Shown here: positions 1 to 13,652 of the stretch, in pieces | How the letters are laid out: the number at the start of each line of letters is the position of its first letter | Position numbering within the stretch: the first letter of the stretch is position 1 | Source of the DNA: Osedax frankpressi | Lineage: Eukaryota; Annelida; Polychaeta; Sabellida; Siboglinidae | DNA length: 64,000 nt | Direction: 5' to 3' | NCBI GenBank assembly: GCA_964035775.1 | Contig: OZ038315.1 | Span: forward strand, 15,916,188 to 15,980,187 | Notes under the pieces: model-generated | What the model was told of the DNA's origin: nothing | What the model saw: only the letters and a program-made list of their open reading frames with translations | Databases searched by the model: none | Position numbers and translations under genes: made by a program

Positions 1-3000
1 TAATACATGTATTCAATTTAAATGTATATGTCTCTATAGTAGCAATGATTAATGAAATGGCAAAAATAAAAAATAATATAATAGAAATTACGCAAAGTAA
101 AAAATGAAATTACTCAAATTGTTTTCTAGGATAATATATCAATTAATTGATATATATACAAATGTATATATAATGAAATATAATTGAGTGGGTAACGTAA
201 TTATCATTCTATTTTTAATACAATCCTAGGTTTATTTAGTTTCTATGACAACTGATATTGCTCTTAAAATTATGAAATCATTTCATTTGCAGATACAGTC
301 TAACAATATTTTTATTTGGTGAATCATTATCTAATTAAAATTTTAGCTAGATAATATAATATCTTATAGTAGAATACTAAATCAAATGAATTTTGGCATT
401 GATATATATTATATAACCAAATATTACCTGGAAATCTTGGATATAATCACCATCCAATCCATGTAATTTCGTTTTTGTATATCATAATTATTTGTTATCT
501 TAACCAATAATTTGTATAACACTATTACATAACTGTTTGATGGTCAATATTACCAGATAAATAACTCATTTTAAATAATAAAAAATGACTACATTCATAT
601 GTATTAAAGTATTTAATTTTAATATACCAATACATATAATATAAATTATAATTAACTAAAACCAAACAATATATTTTTAATTTTATGTAATATATGTTTA
701 CTTTTATTAAAAAATAAAAAAAATAAAATGACACGGATGGTTTTTTTGGATATAATATTATTGTTAGTAATATTGAAAATTATTTATATTTGTAGTATAA
801 ATCTACACATTATTTTAAAATGAATATATATATATATTCACCTACTAGATAGATGGATATATTATATGTATATATTTTAGTGATGAAATGTATCCCTCTA
901 TTATACTTATTAATTCATTATAGCAGACTTCTCACATCAAGTTAATAAATATTGATATTCTCTTATCCAGATAGATTATTTCATAATAAATTTAAATATT
1001 AATGCAGGATTTCGCTTGTTATCTCATATATTAATAACTAGTAATCATACAGTAAAAACACATATTAATAACATGCCCAGAAAAATCATATTTTTTCCAT
1101 ATTTAGTTTAATAATTTCTTTGATAAAAATATTTTAAATATGTTACAAAATATAATTATAAGCATGTTTGATAAATATAATCTAAATGTTTATAATATAA
1201 ATATATTATAATTATATAATGAGATTATAATATACTATATTAAGTTAACATTTATAACATTTGGTGTATATATACTTATAAGGTAGACATATATTTTAAC
1301 ATATTTTAATATAACAATTAATTATAATATATATAATTAAATACAGTAAATTTGTTAAATGATTTAACATAATTTCTGAATTTAAAAACTTTACGATATA
1401 ATCATAGTTGCAACATAATTATCATCTGAAAAGATTATTTATTACACTTGATTGATGTCTGAAATATGAATAGACTCTATCTAAATACAGTGCAGAATCT
1501 AGTTTTTATAGAATTTAATATATATCTTTTATATAAATTGATTAAATAAATAGAATTTTTGTTGTATATTTCATTTATATATTATTTGTATTCCCATACA
1601 AAAATTATCACTCACATCCCTGGAATTGATTCGTGTCATTTAAGTTTTTTTGTTATGTAAAAGTGAAAATATATATTATTTGCATTAATAATATATATTA
1701 TGTTTATTTATTATTAAAATTTATATGTATAAGTTGTAAAATAGTTACATTATCTGGTTTCTTTAGATATCTCATAAACATATTCACAGACATACAACTT
1801 TAATTAAATATAAATAATTTTAATATATTTGAATGAACTATTTAAAATTTTTTGATCATTTTTACCAGTTAAAATATATATATTTAATTATTAAAATATA
1901 AATATTATTTTTTGTCATTTTGTCTGAATTTTCATAACCATGATTTAATTTTTTAGTTATAATGATATAACGTACTCAATAAAATATATGTATTACATAT
2001 ATATAGTGATTATAATATATAGTATGTCTACATTATAAATAATAACTTGTTTTCTAAAGTAACGCTAGTAATGAAATAAAGATATACTTTAAATAATTTT
2101 GTTATAATTAAATTATTTTTTAATACATACATATATAATACGTATGTTAATAGTTTTTCAAATTAAGATAAAAGTATACAACACATAAATATTCTATATA
2201 TGATTTTCATAAGTTATTTTATCTTAAAAACTTGCCTTAGTATAAGTAAACATACAGAGTTAAAATGTACAAATAAATTATTAAATACAATCTTTATTAT
2301 AATAAATGATATTTACTTATTTATAACTGATTTTAATTAATTTTTTTGATGGATACTATTTACATAAAATGTAATTGTATCACTCTATACTTATTTTTAG
2401 TTAATATAAATACAAAATAATACAATATAATATTTGTTATCTTTAAATTATGTACTCTATACTTAATTATTTTATAGTAAAATTATACTATTTGTATTAG
2501 TCAAAGAAACCAGATGATAGTTACATCATAATAATTATACTATCTTATGAAATTATTTTAAATACAAAATAAACAATGTATTTTAATGAAAATAAAATAT
2601 ATTATCATTTTTATTATATAACAAACAAACAATAAATATTCTAGATGATTTCTTGGAAGAAACCCATTCATATTATGTAATCAGTTTGCAACACATTTAA
2701 TAATAAATTGAATAATATATTACTATGACAATTAAATAATATAATATTTCTATAAAAAATTTTTTCCAAATATTTTGTAATTTATATTTTTATTTTAGAT
2801 ATTTTATTAATTAATTTTATTAATTTTCTTTTTTCAGGCTTTTTTTTTGTTAGCAATGTTGATTTGTATTCTAACATTTTTCTTTCTTTCTGTTTTATTT
2901 AAATTATAAAAATAAATAAATATAATTTAATTGTAATATTACAAAAAATTTTACTTGGTAATATTTTGCGATATAGTAACACTTATGAAGTATATTTTTA

Positions 3001-3780
3001 ATATTTTAACACTTATTGATATTTTGCGATACAGTATTTAAACTACTAAAAAATTTAAATGTATAATTAGTATTCTCAAAATAATTAATTTAAAAAGTCA
3101 AAATATAATCTTTTTCACCAACTATTCACAGCATTATTTATATTGTATTAGGTCAATGTAATTAAGTATTTGGATACTTCTTAAATTTGTAATATCATAA
3201 TATTCACTTTCAATAAAATCAGTTTTTAGAACATGTGTGAATTAATTACATTAGAAGATACTATTTAACATATATGTTTAAAAAAGTATGCAATGCATTA
3301 ACTAAATAATAAATTAACTAAATAATAAATTACTTCCGAAGAAACCAAATGATGTAACTATTAGATATTCTTATATAAATATTTTAAATAAAAAATTAAT
3401 ATAATATATTTTCGATAAAATAATATATATTTTCACTTTTATTATATAACAAAAAATAAAAATAACCTGGACAGTTTCTTGGGTTATAATTTTGTTTTTA
3501 CCAACATTGCCTGCATAATTTAATTACATTGTTTATTTAAATATATTGCATGTATATAAATAAATATAAGATGTATATTTAAATAGACATATAGACCAAA
3601 GTAATGCGATTGAAAATAGATTTAATATTAGCACACACTTATATAGCATTATTTACATTATTAATAACAAAATATAACTTACACCAAAGATTATAAAATA
3701 TATCAGCACAGCCAGTTACTATTTATAACTATTATTTATTATGCATACTCTATTATATACCTCACCTGAATACTAAACAG
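1..3780. other. A+T-rich gene-free stretch
   Basis: No reading frame with coding character is present on either strand; the only open stretches are short runs rich in Tyr, Ile, Lys and Asn, as expected by chance in DNA this A+T-rich. Short homopolymers and TATA-type runs are scattered through it. I recognise no gene, RNA or transposon here. Confidence 0.7.
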
Positions 3781-4309
3781 AGACAGAGAAATCATATTCC
3801 GCATTATGTTATAAATGGTATAAGATGCCGTAAATGCAGTGCCATATAAAAACATCTCGTACCATTCATCGGATATCTTAATATATTGAGGTCTAGCAAC
3901 ATAAATAAGGAACCCATATAGACATGTTCTCCAGTCACGCCAAGATTTCTCTAGCTAGTCTAGGCTTTACAAGTGCGTAGTGCGCGGGATACGGGTTCAG
4001 AGTTCAATGGAGCAGACGGGAGACCGTTACCGCCATTCTAGTCTGGTAAGCAAACCTATACTTGAACGGAGACCTAGGCGTATGTAGAAACCAGCGCGGA
4101 AACTACAACGGACGTAGGCAACACCTAAACACCGCACACACCCTACACTCACCCTACACTCACCCTACACTCACCCTACACACACTCACTCTCTACTATG
4201 TAATCCATAGAAGAATTCTCACACAATACCACTCCAACATTGCACTAATAGCACGGAGGATAGATCTACCTATCCATATATCTTTCACCTATTATCTCTT
4301 TCTATCATA

Positions 4310-4310
<1 letters not shown>
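3781..4310. other. Unexplained island of more balanced base composition
   Basis: G+C is clearly higher than in the flanks, with several CpGs. It contains a stretch faintly like a tRNA B box (GGGTTCAGAGTTC near 4005). An open frame of 102 codons on the plus strand from 4062 runs into a TATA microsatellite and looks fortuitous. It could be an old SINE, an untranslated exon or unique DNA; I cannot decide. Confidence 0.35.
4137..4190. repeat. Short tandem repeat, 12-bp unit
   Basis: About four copies of CACCCTACACTC lie in tandem, decaying into a CA-rich tail. It sits inside the less A+T-rich island and is followed within 140 bp by a TA microsatellite. Confidence 0.8.

Positions 4311-4314
<4 letters not shown>

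Positions 4315-4345
<31 letters not shown>
4315..4345. repeat. (TA)n microsatellite
   Basis: An uninterrupted alternating TA run of about 30 bp. Confidence 0.9.
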
Positions 4346-4349
<4 letters not shown>

Positions 4350-4849
4350 TCTATTTGTAGATATATATAATGTATATATAATGCAATTCTATACATATGT
4401 TTTATTAGTACTTCTGCATGTGAAACAAACAAACTTACACATATTTGGTTCTTAATGTGCTTACTTTGCTCTCTAAATCACTGTCTGCTCTAGTTACCCA
4501 CCACTAGAACAAATTAATAATTCACTCACACTAACTCCATGCCATGAGTAAATGCATTCACTGATTAATTTACTCGATATATAAATACAATCGGAAAAAC
4601 ACTATGAATATAATAACAATGCTGTAAAATCTGAGATACTGTAAAAAATGATACGACAATTGATATTGATAAATACTTAAAAACAATGGAAATGAGTAAA
4701 GAAATATTACACAATATAGTCATATAGCATAATGTTATGCATACCAACAAAAGAACTGTCTAAGTGTATATTCCATACTCTGCAAACTAGTATAATATAC
4801 GGTATATACGATAAATGAATCAAATGATAACATTATATATACTATTGTT

Positions 4850-5744
4850 ATATCATTGTTAATATCAATGTTAATATCACTGTTAATATCATTGTTAATA
4901 TCATTGTTAATATCATTGTTAATATCATTATTAATATCATTGTTAATATCATTATTAATATCATTGTTATATCATTATTAATATCATTGTTAATATCATT
5001 GTTAATATCATTATTAATATCATTGTTAATATCGTTGTTAATATCATTGTTAATATCATTATTAATATCATTATTAATATCTTTGTTAATATCGTTGTTA
5101 ATATCATACTTAATATCATTGTTAATATCATTGTTAATATCATTGTTAATATCATTGTTAATATCATTATTAATATCATTATTATTATCATTGTTAATAT
5201 CATTATTAATATCGTTGTTAATATCATTGTTAATATCATTGTTAATATCATTGTTAATATCATTGTTAATATCATTATTAATATCATTGTTAATATCGTT
5301 GTTAATATCATTATTAATATCATTATTAATATCATTGTTAATATCGTTGTTAATATCATTATTAATATCATTGTTAATATCATTGTTAATATCATTGTTA
5401 ATATTATTATCATTGTTAATATCATTGTTAATATCGTTGTTAATATCGTTGTTAATTTCATTATTAATATCGTTGTTAATATCGTTGTTAATTTCATTAT
5501 TAATATCGTTGTTAATATCGTTGTTAATATCATTATTAATATCATTGTTAATATCATTGTTAATATCATTGTTAATATTATTATCATTGTTAATATCATT
5601 ATTAATATCATTGTTAATATCATTGTTAATATCATTGTTAATATCATTGTTAATATCATTGTTAATATCGTTGTTAATTTCATTATTAATATCATTGTTA
5701 ATTTCATTATTAATATCATTGTTAATATTAATATCATTGTTAAA
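4850..5744. repeat. Tandem array, 12-bp unit AATATCATTGTT
   Basis: About 75 copies of a 12-bp unit, varying mainly between AATATCATTGTT, AATATCATTATT and AATATCGTTGTT. A few copies are lengthened or shortened, for example by an inserted TTATTATC. Because 12 is a multiple of 3, most frames stay open and give false peptides of repeated Asn-Asn-Asp-Ile, Leu-Thr-Met-Ile or Leu-Leu-Ile-Ser. I see no sign that any is translated: no flanking exon, splice sites or non-repetitive ends. Confidence 0.95.
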
Positions 5745-6156
5745 TGGAAAATATCCAAAAATAATAAAATGAAATAAGATATTTATTCTAATTATAGAAA
5801 TATTACCTAATAACACCAGCTATAGTAAATGTATAATAAATTACATATTATTACTAAGATTTATTTACTAAATGTAGGTGTTTATCTACATCTTTATTAG
5901 GTTTAATATAGTAAATATAATATACATATTTCATCACACAGTTTACAATAACTGATATATATATATAAATTAATAGCCATATGTATACATATTTAATTTC
6001 TAAGAATATCAATATCTGACTATAATTGGTCAAGCATGTAAATATACCTTATATAATATGCAGACATATAATATGTGGTCAATGCATATATTTAGGTATA
6101 TAGGTTAATTATATTAAAACAATCCTTTGTGTTTATAGGTATATGTCATTATATGA

Positions 6157-6827
6157 GTGTGAGTGTGTGTGTGAGTATGAGTGTGTGTGTGTGTGCCGTG
6201 TGTGTGTGTATGCTGCATGTATTTATATGATGTATGTGTGTGTGTGTGTGTGTATATATGCTGTGTGTGTGTGTGTATGATGTGCATGTGTATGCTGTAT
6301 ATATGTATGCTGTGTGTGTATATATGCTGTGTGTGTGTGTGTGAGTATGAGTGTGTGTGTGTGTGTGTGCTGTGTGTGTGTGTATGCTGTGTGTGTGTGT
6401 GCTGTGTGTGTGTGTGCGCGCGCTGTGTGTGTGTGTATGCTGTGTGTGTGTGTGTGCTGTGTGTGTATGCACTGTGTGTGTGTATGCTGTGTGTATATGC
6501 TGTGTGTGTGTGTGTATATGCTGTGTGTGTATATATGCTGTGTGTGTGTATGCTGTGTGTGTGTGTATGCTGTGTGTGTGTATGCTGTGTGTGTGTATGT
6601 GTGTGTGTATGCTGTGTGTGTGTATGCTGTGAGTGTGTGTATGCTGTGTGTGTGTATGCTGTGTATGTGTGTGTGCTGTGTGTATGTGTGTGTGTGTGTG
6701 CTGTGTGTATGTGTGTGTGTGTATGATGTGGGTGTGTATACTGTGTGTGTGTGCTGTGTGTGTATATGCTGTGTGTGTATGATGTGTGTGTGTGTGTGTG
6801 CTGTGTGTGTGTGTGTGTGTATATATG

Positions 6828-6872
<45 letters not shown>

Positions 6873-7585
6873 CTGTGTGTGTGTGTGTGTGTGCTGTGTG
6901 TGTGTATGCTGTGTGTGTGTGTGTGTGTATGCTGTGTGTGTATATATGCTGCGTATGTATATGCTGTGTGTGTGTGTATGCTGTGTGTATATATGATGTG
7001 TGTGTGTGTGCTGTGTGTGTGTATGCTGTGTGTGTGTGTGTATGCTGTGTGTGTGTGTGTATGCTGTGTGTGTGTGTGTGTGTGCTGTGTGTGTGTATGC
7101 TGTGTGTGTGTGTGTGTGTATGCTGTGTGTGTATATATGCTGCGTATGTATATGCTGTATGTGTGTGTGTATGCTGTGTGTATATGATGTGTGTGTGTGT
7201 GCTGTGTGTGTTTGTGTATGCTGTGTGTATATGATGTGTGTGTGTGTGCTGTGTGTGTGTGTGTATGCTGCGTGTGTGTATATGTGTGTGTGTGTATGCT
7301 GTGTGTGTGTGTGTGCTGTGTGTGTGTATGCTGTGTGTGTGTGTGTGTGTATGCTGTGTGTGTGTGTGTGTATGATGTGTGTGTGTATGCTGTGTGTGTG
7401 TGTGTGTGTATGCTGTGTGTGTGTATGATGTGTGTGTGTATGCTGTGTGTGTGTGTGTGTATGCTGTGTATGTGTGTGTGTATGCTGTGTGTGTGTGTAT
7501 GCTGTGTGTGTGTGTCTGTGTGTATGCTGTGTGTGTGTGTCTGTGTGTGTGCTGTGTGTGTATATATGCTGCGTATGTATATGCA
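6157..7585. repeat. Long TG-rich array with ATGCTG interruptions
   Basis: About 1.4 kb of (TG)n broken at irregular short intervals by ATGCTG, ATGATG or TATATATGCTG. The plus strand is almost purely G/T with scattered A. Long apparent frames on both strands (Cys-Val repeats forward, Thr-His repeats backward) follow from the repeat. The interruptions suggest a composite minisatellite rather than a plain dinucleotide repeat. Confidence 0.95.
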
Positions 7586-7599
7586 CGTATTTGCAGTTG

Positions 7600-8340
7600 C
7601 TATGCACCACCTGTTCTAGATATCAATATAGCAAGAGTACAGTTACTATGTTCTACCCATAGAGATACACGTACATAATGGGTTGAGGTGCATCTTCACG
7701 AAATCAAGGCATGTATGCTCTTATTAATTGATTTCACTGTCTATGGTATATTCCATGAACCCGCTAAGAGAAGTGTGTTGTGTATACAAACTACACCAGA
7801 TGAAAGTCTATAAAATACAATCAAATACATTTACAATTGTAGGTGCACTCCGTAATATGTATTATACACACGACAAATTATACGCAAGACAATTTAATTT
7901 CGATTCATACAAATTTTAGGTTTATATTTTATGAATATGCATTTAAAATATAGAAAATACTACATTTTATAGATTTCAATAATAGGATTCATTTTAACTG
8001 TTATATTTATAACAATAATCATAACATTTTAATATAATTATAATATGTATTTATGTGGCATAAATATAATCATATATCCATAGTTCTAATTAACATATCA
8101 GCAAAAAACTGATATATTTATACAATTGATACAATACTCTGAAACTGAACTGGTTAAGATCTTACATACATTTAATTATTGTTTATCCATTTTTCATCTA
8201 CATTAATTAATATTCTATTAAAATATGACAAGAGAAATAATTGAGATTTGTATTTTTCTGTGTTGTAATAAAACATAAATATAACATAATAAAGATTTTC
8301 CAGCTATTGATGGATACATGTAAGTTGATAAGATTGTATT
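7600..8340. other. Gene-free A+T-rich stretch
   Basis: Apart from a slightly less A+T-rich segment at about 7600-7900, nothing stands out. A 63-codon open frame at 7728-7919 (plus) has no recognisable motif and no flanking splice-linked exon. Confidence 0.5.
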
Positions 8341-8353
8341 TAACAAACTATAT

Positions 8354-8357
8354 ATAG

Positions 8358-8399
<42 letters not shown>

Positions 8400-8425
8400 C
8401 TATATATATATATATGTATATATAT
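8354..8425. repeat. (AT)n microsatellite inside a short inverted repeat
   Basis: Two AT runs are separated by ATAGTTCTAT. The left flank carries the matching ATAGAACTAT, so the block can fold back on itself. Confidence 0.75.
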
Positions 8426-11331
8426 ATACATATTTCTTTATATTAAAATAATACAAATAAATTGATATTCCTATATTTACTGCGTTACTAAATATGAAAT
8501 GCTTTCAGGCTATGTCAATTCTGTCAATTCTTCATTTGTATGCTGGGATTAATGCTACTTAATGTTTATATATAATCACAAACGTTCAAACATGTCCATA
8601 AATGTAATTATATTAATAGTATATACATTATCAATGAAACTATATAGTTTACTGGGTTATCTATTAAACAATCCAGGAAGCTTTAGTTTTTTGCATTGAA
8701 GTATTTCTTTTAAAATATCCGATCCTTTTTGTAACCCATCAAAGCTTTAATGAGCCCAGAAACTAACAAGGTCATTTTATTTTGGTATTACAGAATTTTT
8801 TTACATTATTTTCTATTTCGCTAAAACACGATTTACATATTAAATACCTGGAAAATAATATAATACATAGTTATATATATAATACATAGATATACATATA
8901 AGAGTTTTGTAAAAAAAATTGATATGTTTAACATAAATTGAGTATAATCAAAAGGAAATTATGAAATACAAATTTATTATAATGATCTAGATTATTTTCT
9001 TCGAGTCTTCAGCTAAAATCCAACAAATGTTATTGTTATTGCTTGTAAATTTAGTAAAACATAATCATAGTAAAAAATCCAGCTAATTTAATTTATTGCA
9101 TTGGATAATTTTGTATATTATGTTTACCAAGCAAAGACAGCGTAGAATCCTTTGATGTATCTATATAAAATAATATAAAATAAATTATGAAACACCCAAC
9201 CTTGATTTCCTGGATAGTTTGATGTGAATACCTATAGATTAAAAACATATCCTAAAAAACCAGATAATGAAACTATCATATAATTATTTAAAATATACAT
9301 AATTTATTTTGAATAAAAATATAATATATTTTCAATTTATTGTACGACAAAAAAAATAATAATTACTTTGATGGTTTCTTGAGATAAGTTTAAATTATTC
9401 ATAAAGGCACAACATTCAAATATAAAATTGAAGGAAAATAATCATCTATATATTTCACTTCATTTTAAATAGTAATAAAATATTTTTTATAATTTTATGA
9501 AATCATTAATGAAGAGAATTATTTATTTGATATAATAGATTACAAATTATATAAGTGAATAGAATCAATATAGAATATAGAATACCTAAATGTAATAGAT
9601 AATAATTCATTTGATTACATTTATTTATATATTTGAATTAAAAGATGTAACAAAATTATAATAAATTAAAACTAAGATTCCAAGATTATTATATATTATT
9701 AACAATGTTATATATTAATTATATAGTAATAATTTAATTAATTCAAGTAAGTTATGCAATACATAATAATTACTACATATATAATATTAATATCAAATTA
9801 CGCAATTGACATTTTAGAATATTATTATATTATAATTATGTAAGCTATATAATGTATTACACAAGAAACCATCTAGGTTACTTCTTTAGTTTTTTTGTTA
9901 TTTAATAAAAATGAAAACATTTTATTTTTATTAGGAATATATTATATTTGTTTTATTTTTTAAATAGTTACATTATATACTTTTTACATAATCTTTTATT
10001 ATTATATGTCATACACCTATGCTTATTATAATTATACTAAAACATTATTATATAAATAATATTTGTATATAATATTATTATTTATAAATTAATATAATTT
10101 AAATATCTATTGATGATCTATATAATTAGGATTCATTATTATATTTCATAATTATCCCATTTATATAAAACATGTGTAATACAAATTAACTTAATTATTT
10201 GTTAATAATTGATATTCATCTATTTCGTAATTTAGATAGTTTTTATATGTATAAAACTTTTTCAAAATTTGTAATATATTAAAAAATTCCATTAAAATTA
10301 AAAAATATATATTATTATAAAAGATATTAATACTATTTTAGAGTTTATAACTAAACGATGCAAATCAGAAATTACCTTTTATGAAATGCCATTATATCTC
10401 TTTACAGCTTAGCTATCCGATGTATAAATATATTGTATGTTGCATGTCAATTTCAATAGCAATAAATCCAAGAATTTTATAAATAAAACAACTTATCAGA
10501 TTAACATGATGATCATTAATGTTATATACAAATTATAAATAGAATACAGTAGTATAATATTAACTATTTTATTTTTGCAGAATATAATTAATTTTAAATA
10601 GTAATATTGTATTTCAAGTGTAGAATAATAGTATCTCAAAAACTTCTATCGAAATTTAGCAATAGTCGGCGTCATAAAATTCAACTTTATAATTATGCAT
10701 ATTATATATAGTAACTGCCAAATGAAAACAATATTGAATAGAACAAATAATTATATAAACATTAAAAGTGTATAAATAGTTAAATAGTAAAAATATTATT
10801 AATTATAACAATTTACAATGTTTATTAAAAATTTATGATATTAAGATTATTTACAAATGTAAATAATACTGCGCCACCGGATACACAGTTTTGTGACAGG
10901 TGTCAGGATTCAAAATTATAAATGAAAAATAAGTGATTATCTATCGAATTAACATTAATATTAATATATTGCTTTACTATTCACCTTTTATAATAGTTAT
11001 ATATATATTCTAAGTTTTATATCCTTTTTTAATATTACCAAAATAGAATAAAATTAAATTTAAATTTAACTGTACTCCAGTTAATAAAGTTTAAAATAGT
11101 TTCTATTTATTGACAACCAGTCATAGATAATATCATTTAATAATTATAATAACATATTAATATTATTCCCAATCTATTAAAACTTCAAATATATATGATC
11201 TATTACCATACATATGACCTTATATACGATATATTGTGAATTATGATATTACACACATGTGTAAATATTTATATTGGTACAAGTTATATTGAATATATAT
11301 TGTAAACATATTATTATACGCAGTACAATAT

Positions 11332-11365
<34 letters not shown>

Positions 11366-12913
11366 TAGGTACCTATTGATTAGTTACATTGTATTAAAGA
11401 ACACCAATATATTATATTATACATAAATGTATCCTATAAAGGTATATGCAATTATTATATTTAATAGGTAAGAAATGACATAATTACCAGGTAATAATTG
11501 TACAATTATAAATATATTTTGAGAATAACCTATGATAAAATCCAAAAGTCTATAATTATTATAAATAGTAATAATAAGTGTATAATAATAATTATCATTA
11601 ATTGTATCAAGAGTCATTGAAAGGCGCATATATAATGATATATATATTGTTATTCTGAATAACGTACTACCTTCACCATATTAAGGCTTTAGTAAATCTG
11701 TTTAATTATCTTCTTATTTTACTAAAAAAAACTTAGCTTACGTCAATAAATTTCAACAAATAAATAACTTTAATTATATAAACTTTAAAAAGTTTTTTAG
11801 AACGTATATTTATGAAATTACCTATAAATTAAAATATCTAGTTATTTCCGATACTTTATATAGTTTTACATCCAACATTCTATCTAATATAAACAATCAG
11901 TTAAAGTCATACACTGTTACTATCTTTATATTCATTTAATTCCTATGGGTACTCTTGGGTCAATATGTTGTACATTACTCTATCTTAAATTTACTAATAA
12001 TATAACTAATTTATTAATTAATATCGTACTAATTGAAATTTTGAATAATGACTATAAATTACATTTTAATTTAAGTTGTTCTTCAGAATAAAATTCCATA
12101 CAATCAGCATTTAATTATCATGTAATTATCATGTATATTTTTTTGAAAAATATCTGAATTTCACTAAGTATATCAATTATGGTTGTAAAATGCATACCCA
12201 ATTGCAATCTATTTAGATATTTAATATTTGCGATATATCAACACATATTAAAGCAAATATTGAATATACCGGATTATAGGCATACAAGTTTATAAGATTT
12301 GATGCGATTCTTCAGTATGAAATCCCGGAACAAAACAACGTATTTTCAATGGAATATTGGAAAGGATTGATATAATGTCAATAGACTCTTCATATAATCA
12401 ATCATATGTTAATGACAAACGACCATTTATTAAACTACAAACCCTCTAACTTTTGTGATATATTGTTTTTAAAATGTAATTCATATTTACAACTTAATTA
12501 ATGACATTTAGTCACACTAGCCAGTTATCTATGGATTTACTTTGGTCATAAGAAGATACTTTATAATTCTCGATCTTAATAAAATCTCCATCTAAATGTC
12601 TAGGTAATCGTATTGAAAATATGTTACTCACTTGAAGATGATATTATTGATTTAGAATATTTCACTATTTTCAAATAATAATATTCAACGTACAAAATTT
12701 ACTAACAAAATTCTTTAAAATCTTACGCAATTATTCTAATTAATTTATACTTGTAATTATAGATCTATTAAAGGTAGATAGCTATAAGGCACCCGTAATA
12801 TTCTGTTTAAATCAGTTTATTCTCACGATAATGGTATCATTACTAATCCTATTTATTATATTTTCACTTACTACTATTTTTGATAAATCTCTATCATCAG
12901 GTATATATACCTA

Positions 12914-12916
<3 letters not shown>

Positions 12917-12962
<46 letters not shown>
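12917..12962. repeat. (AT)n microsatellite
   Basis: About 45 bp of uninterrupted alternating TA. Confidence 0.9.
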
Positions 12963-12972
<10 letters not shown>

Positions 12973-13205
12973 AATGAGTAAAATCTAACTTTACTTTAAC
13001 GATTTTGTATAAAGCAACCTGTTATTATTATTATTACTAATATTAACTTTTCATATAGTCTAGAATATCACAATTGGTCTCTATCGAATAGTTATCACAT
13101 TTGATAAGTTAATGTTATATTTTTTATCAGCATGTAGAAATTCATATGCTACAATAAATATTTTATATATGTGTTTAATCATCAGTGTTTTATTTATTCT
13201 TACCT

Positions 13206-13206
<1 letters not shown>

Positions 13207-13279
<73 letters not shown>
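13207..13279. repeat. (AT)n microsatellite
   Basis: About 70 bp of alternating TA, the longest pure run in the window. Confidence 0.9.
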
Positions 13280-13281
<2 letters not shown>

Positions 13282-13584
13282 TATAGCTATGCCACAGATA
13301 CACCATAGCTTTTTGGTATGAAATCGCGCATAAAGCTCTAACTTTTCATTGATTAAAAAAAGTTTAAAATGTAAAATTCACTTATATTGGAATAATATAC
13401 CTGAAATGGCTAATTTCTATGACACCATACAGTTGACACCATCAGTGAATTAGCCTAATTATAATATAATAGATTAGCTAATACATAATCTATGTATGCT
13501 GGTTAGTCAGACAATGAGTTGAGTACACTTATTTATTTTCTATACACTTAAGACAGCAAATACGGGAATATTCGAATACAAATA

Positions 13585-13588
<4 letters not shown>

Positions 13589-13649
<61 letters not shown>
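13589..13649. repeat. (AT)n microsatellite
   Basis: About 60 bp of alternating TA, 300 bp after the previous run. Confidence 0.9.

Positions 13650-13652
<3 letters not shown>

Noticed and set aside
3960-4110. tRNA gene or tRNA-derived SINE
   Set aside because: A B-box-like GGGTTCAGAGTTC is present, but no matching A box, cloverleaf arms or second colinear copy; GTGCGTAGTGC at 26,088 is too short a match.
6114-7678. Long open frames encoding Cys-Val or Thr-His repeats
   Set aside because: They follow directly from TG/ATGCTG repeats and exist in many frames at once, without non-repetitive ends.
7728-7919. 63-codon open frame on the plus strand
   Set aside because: No motif, no composition shift like the true exons, and no splice-compatible neighbours.
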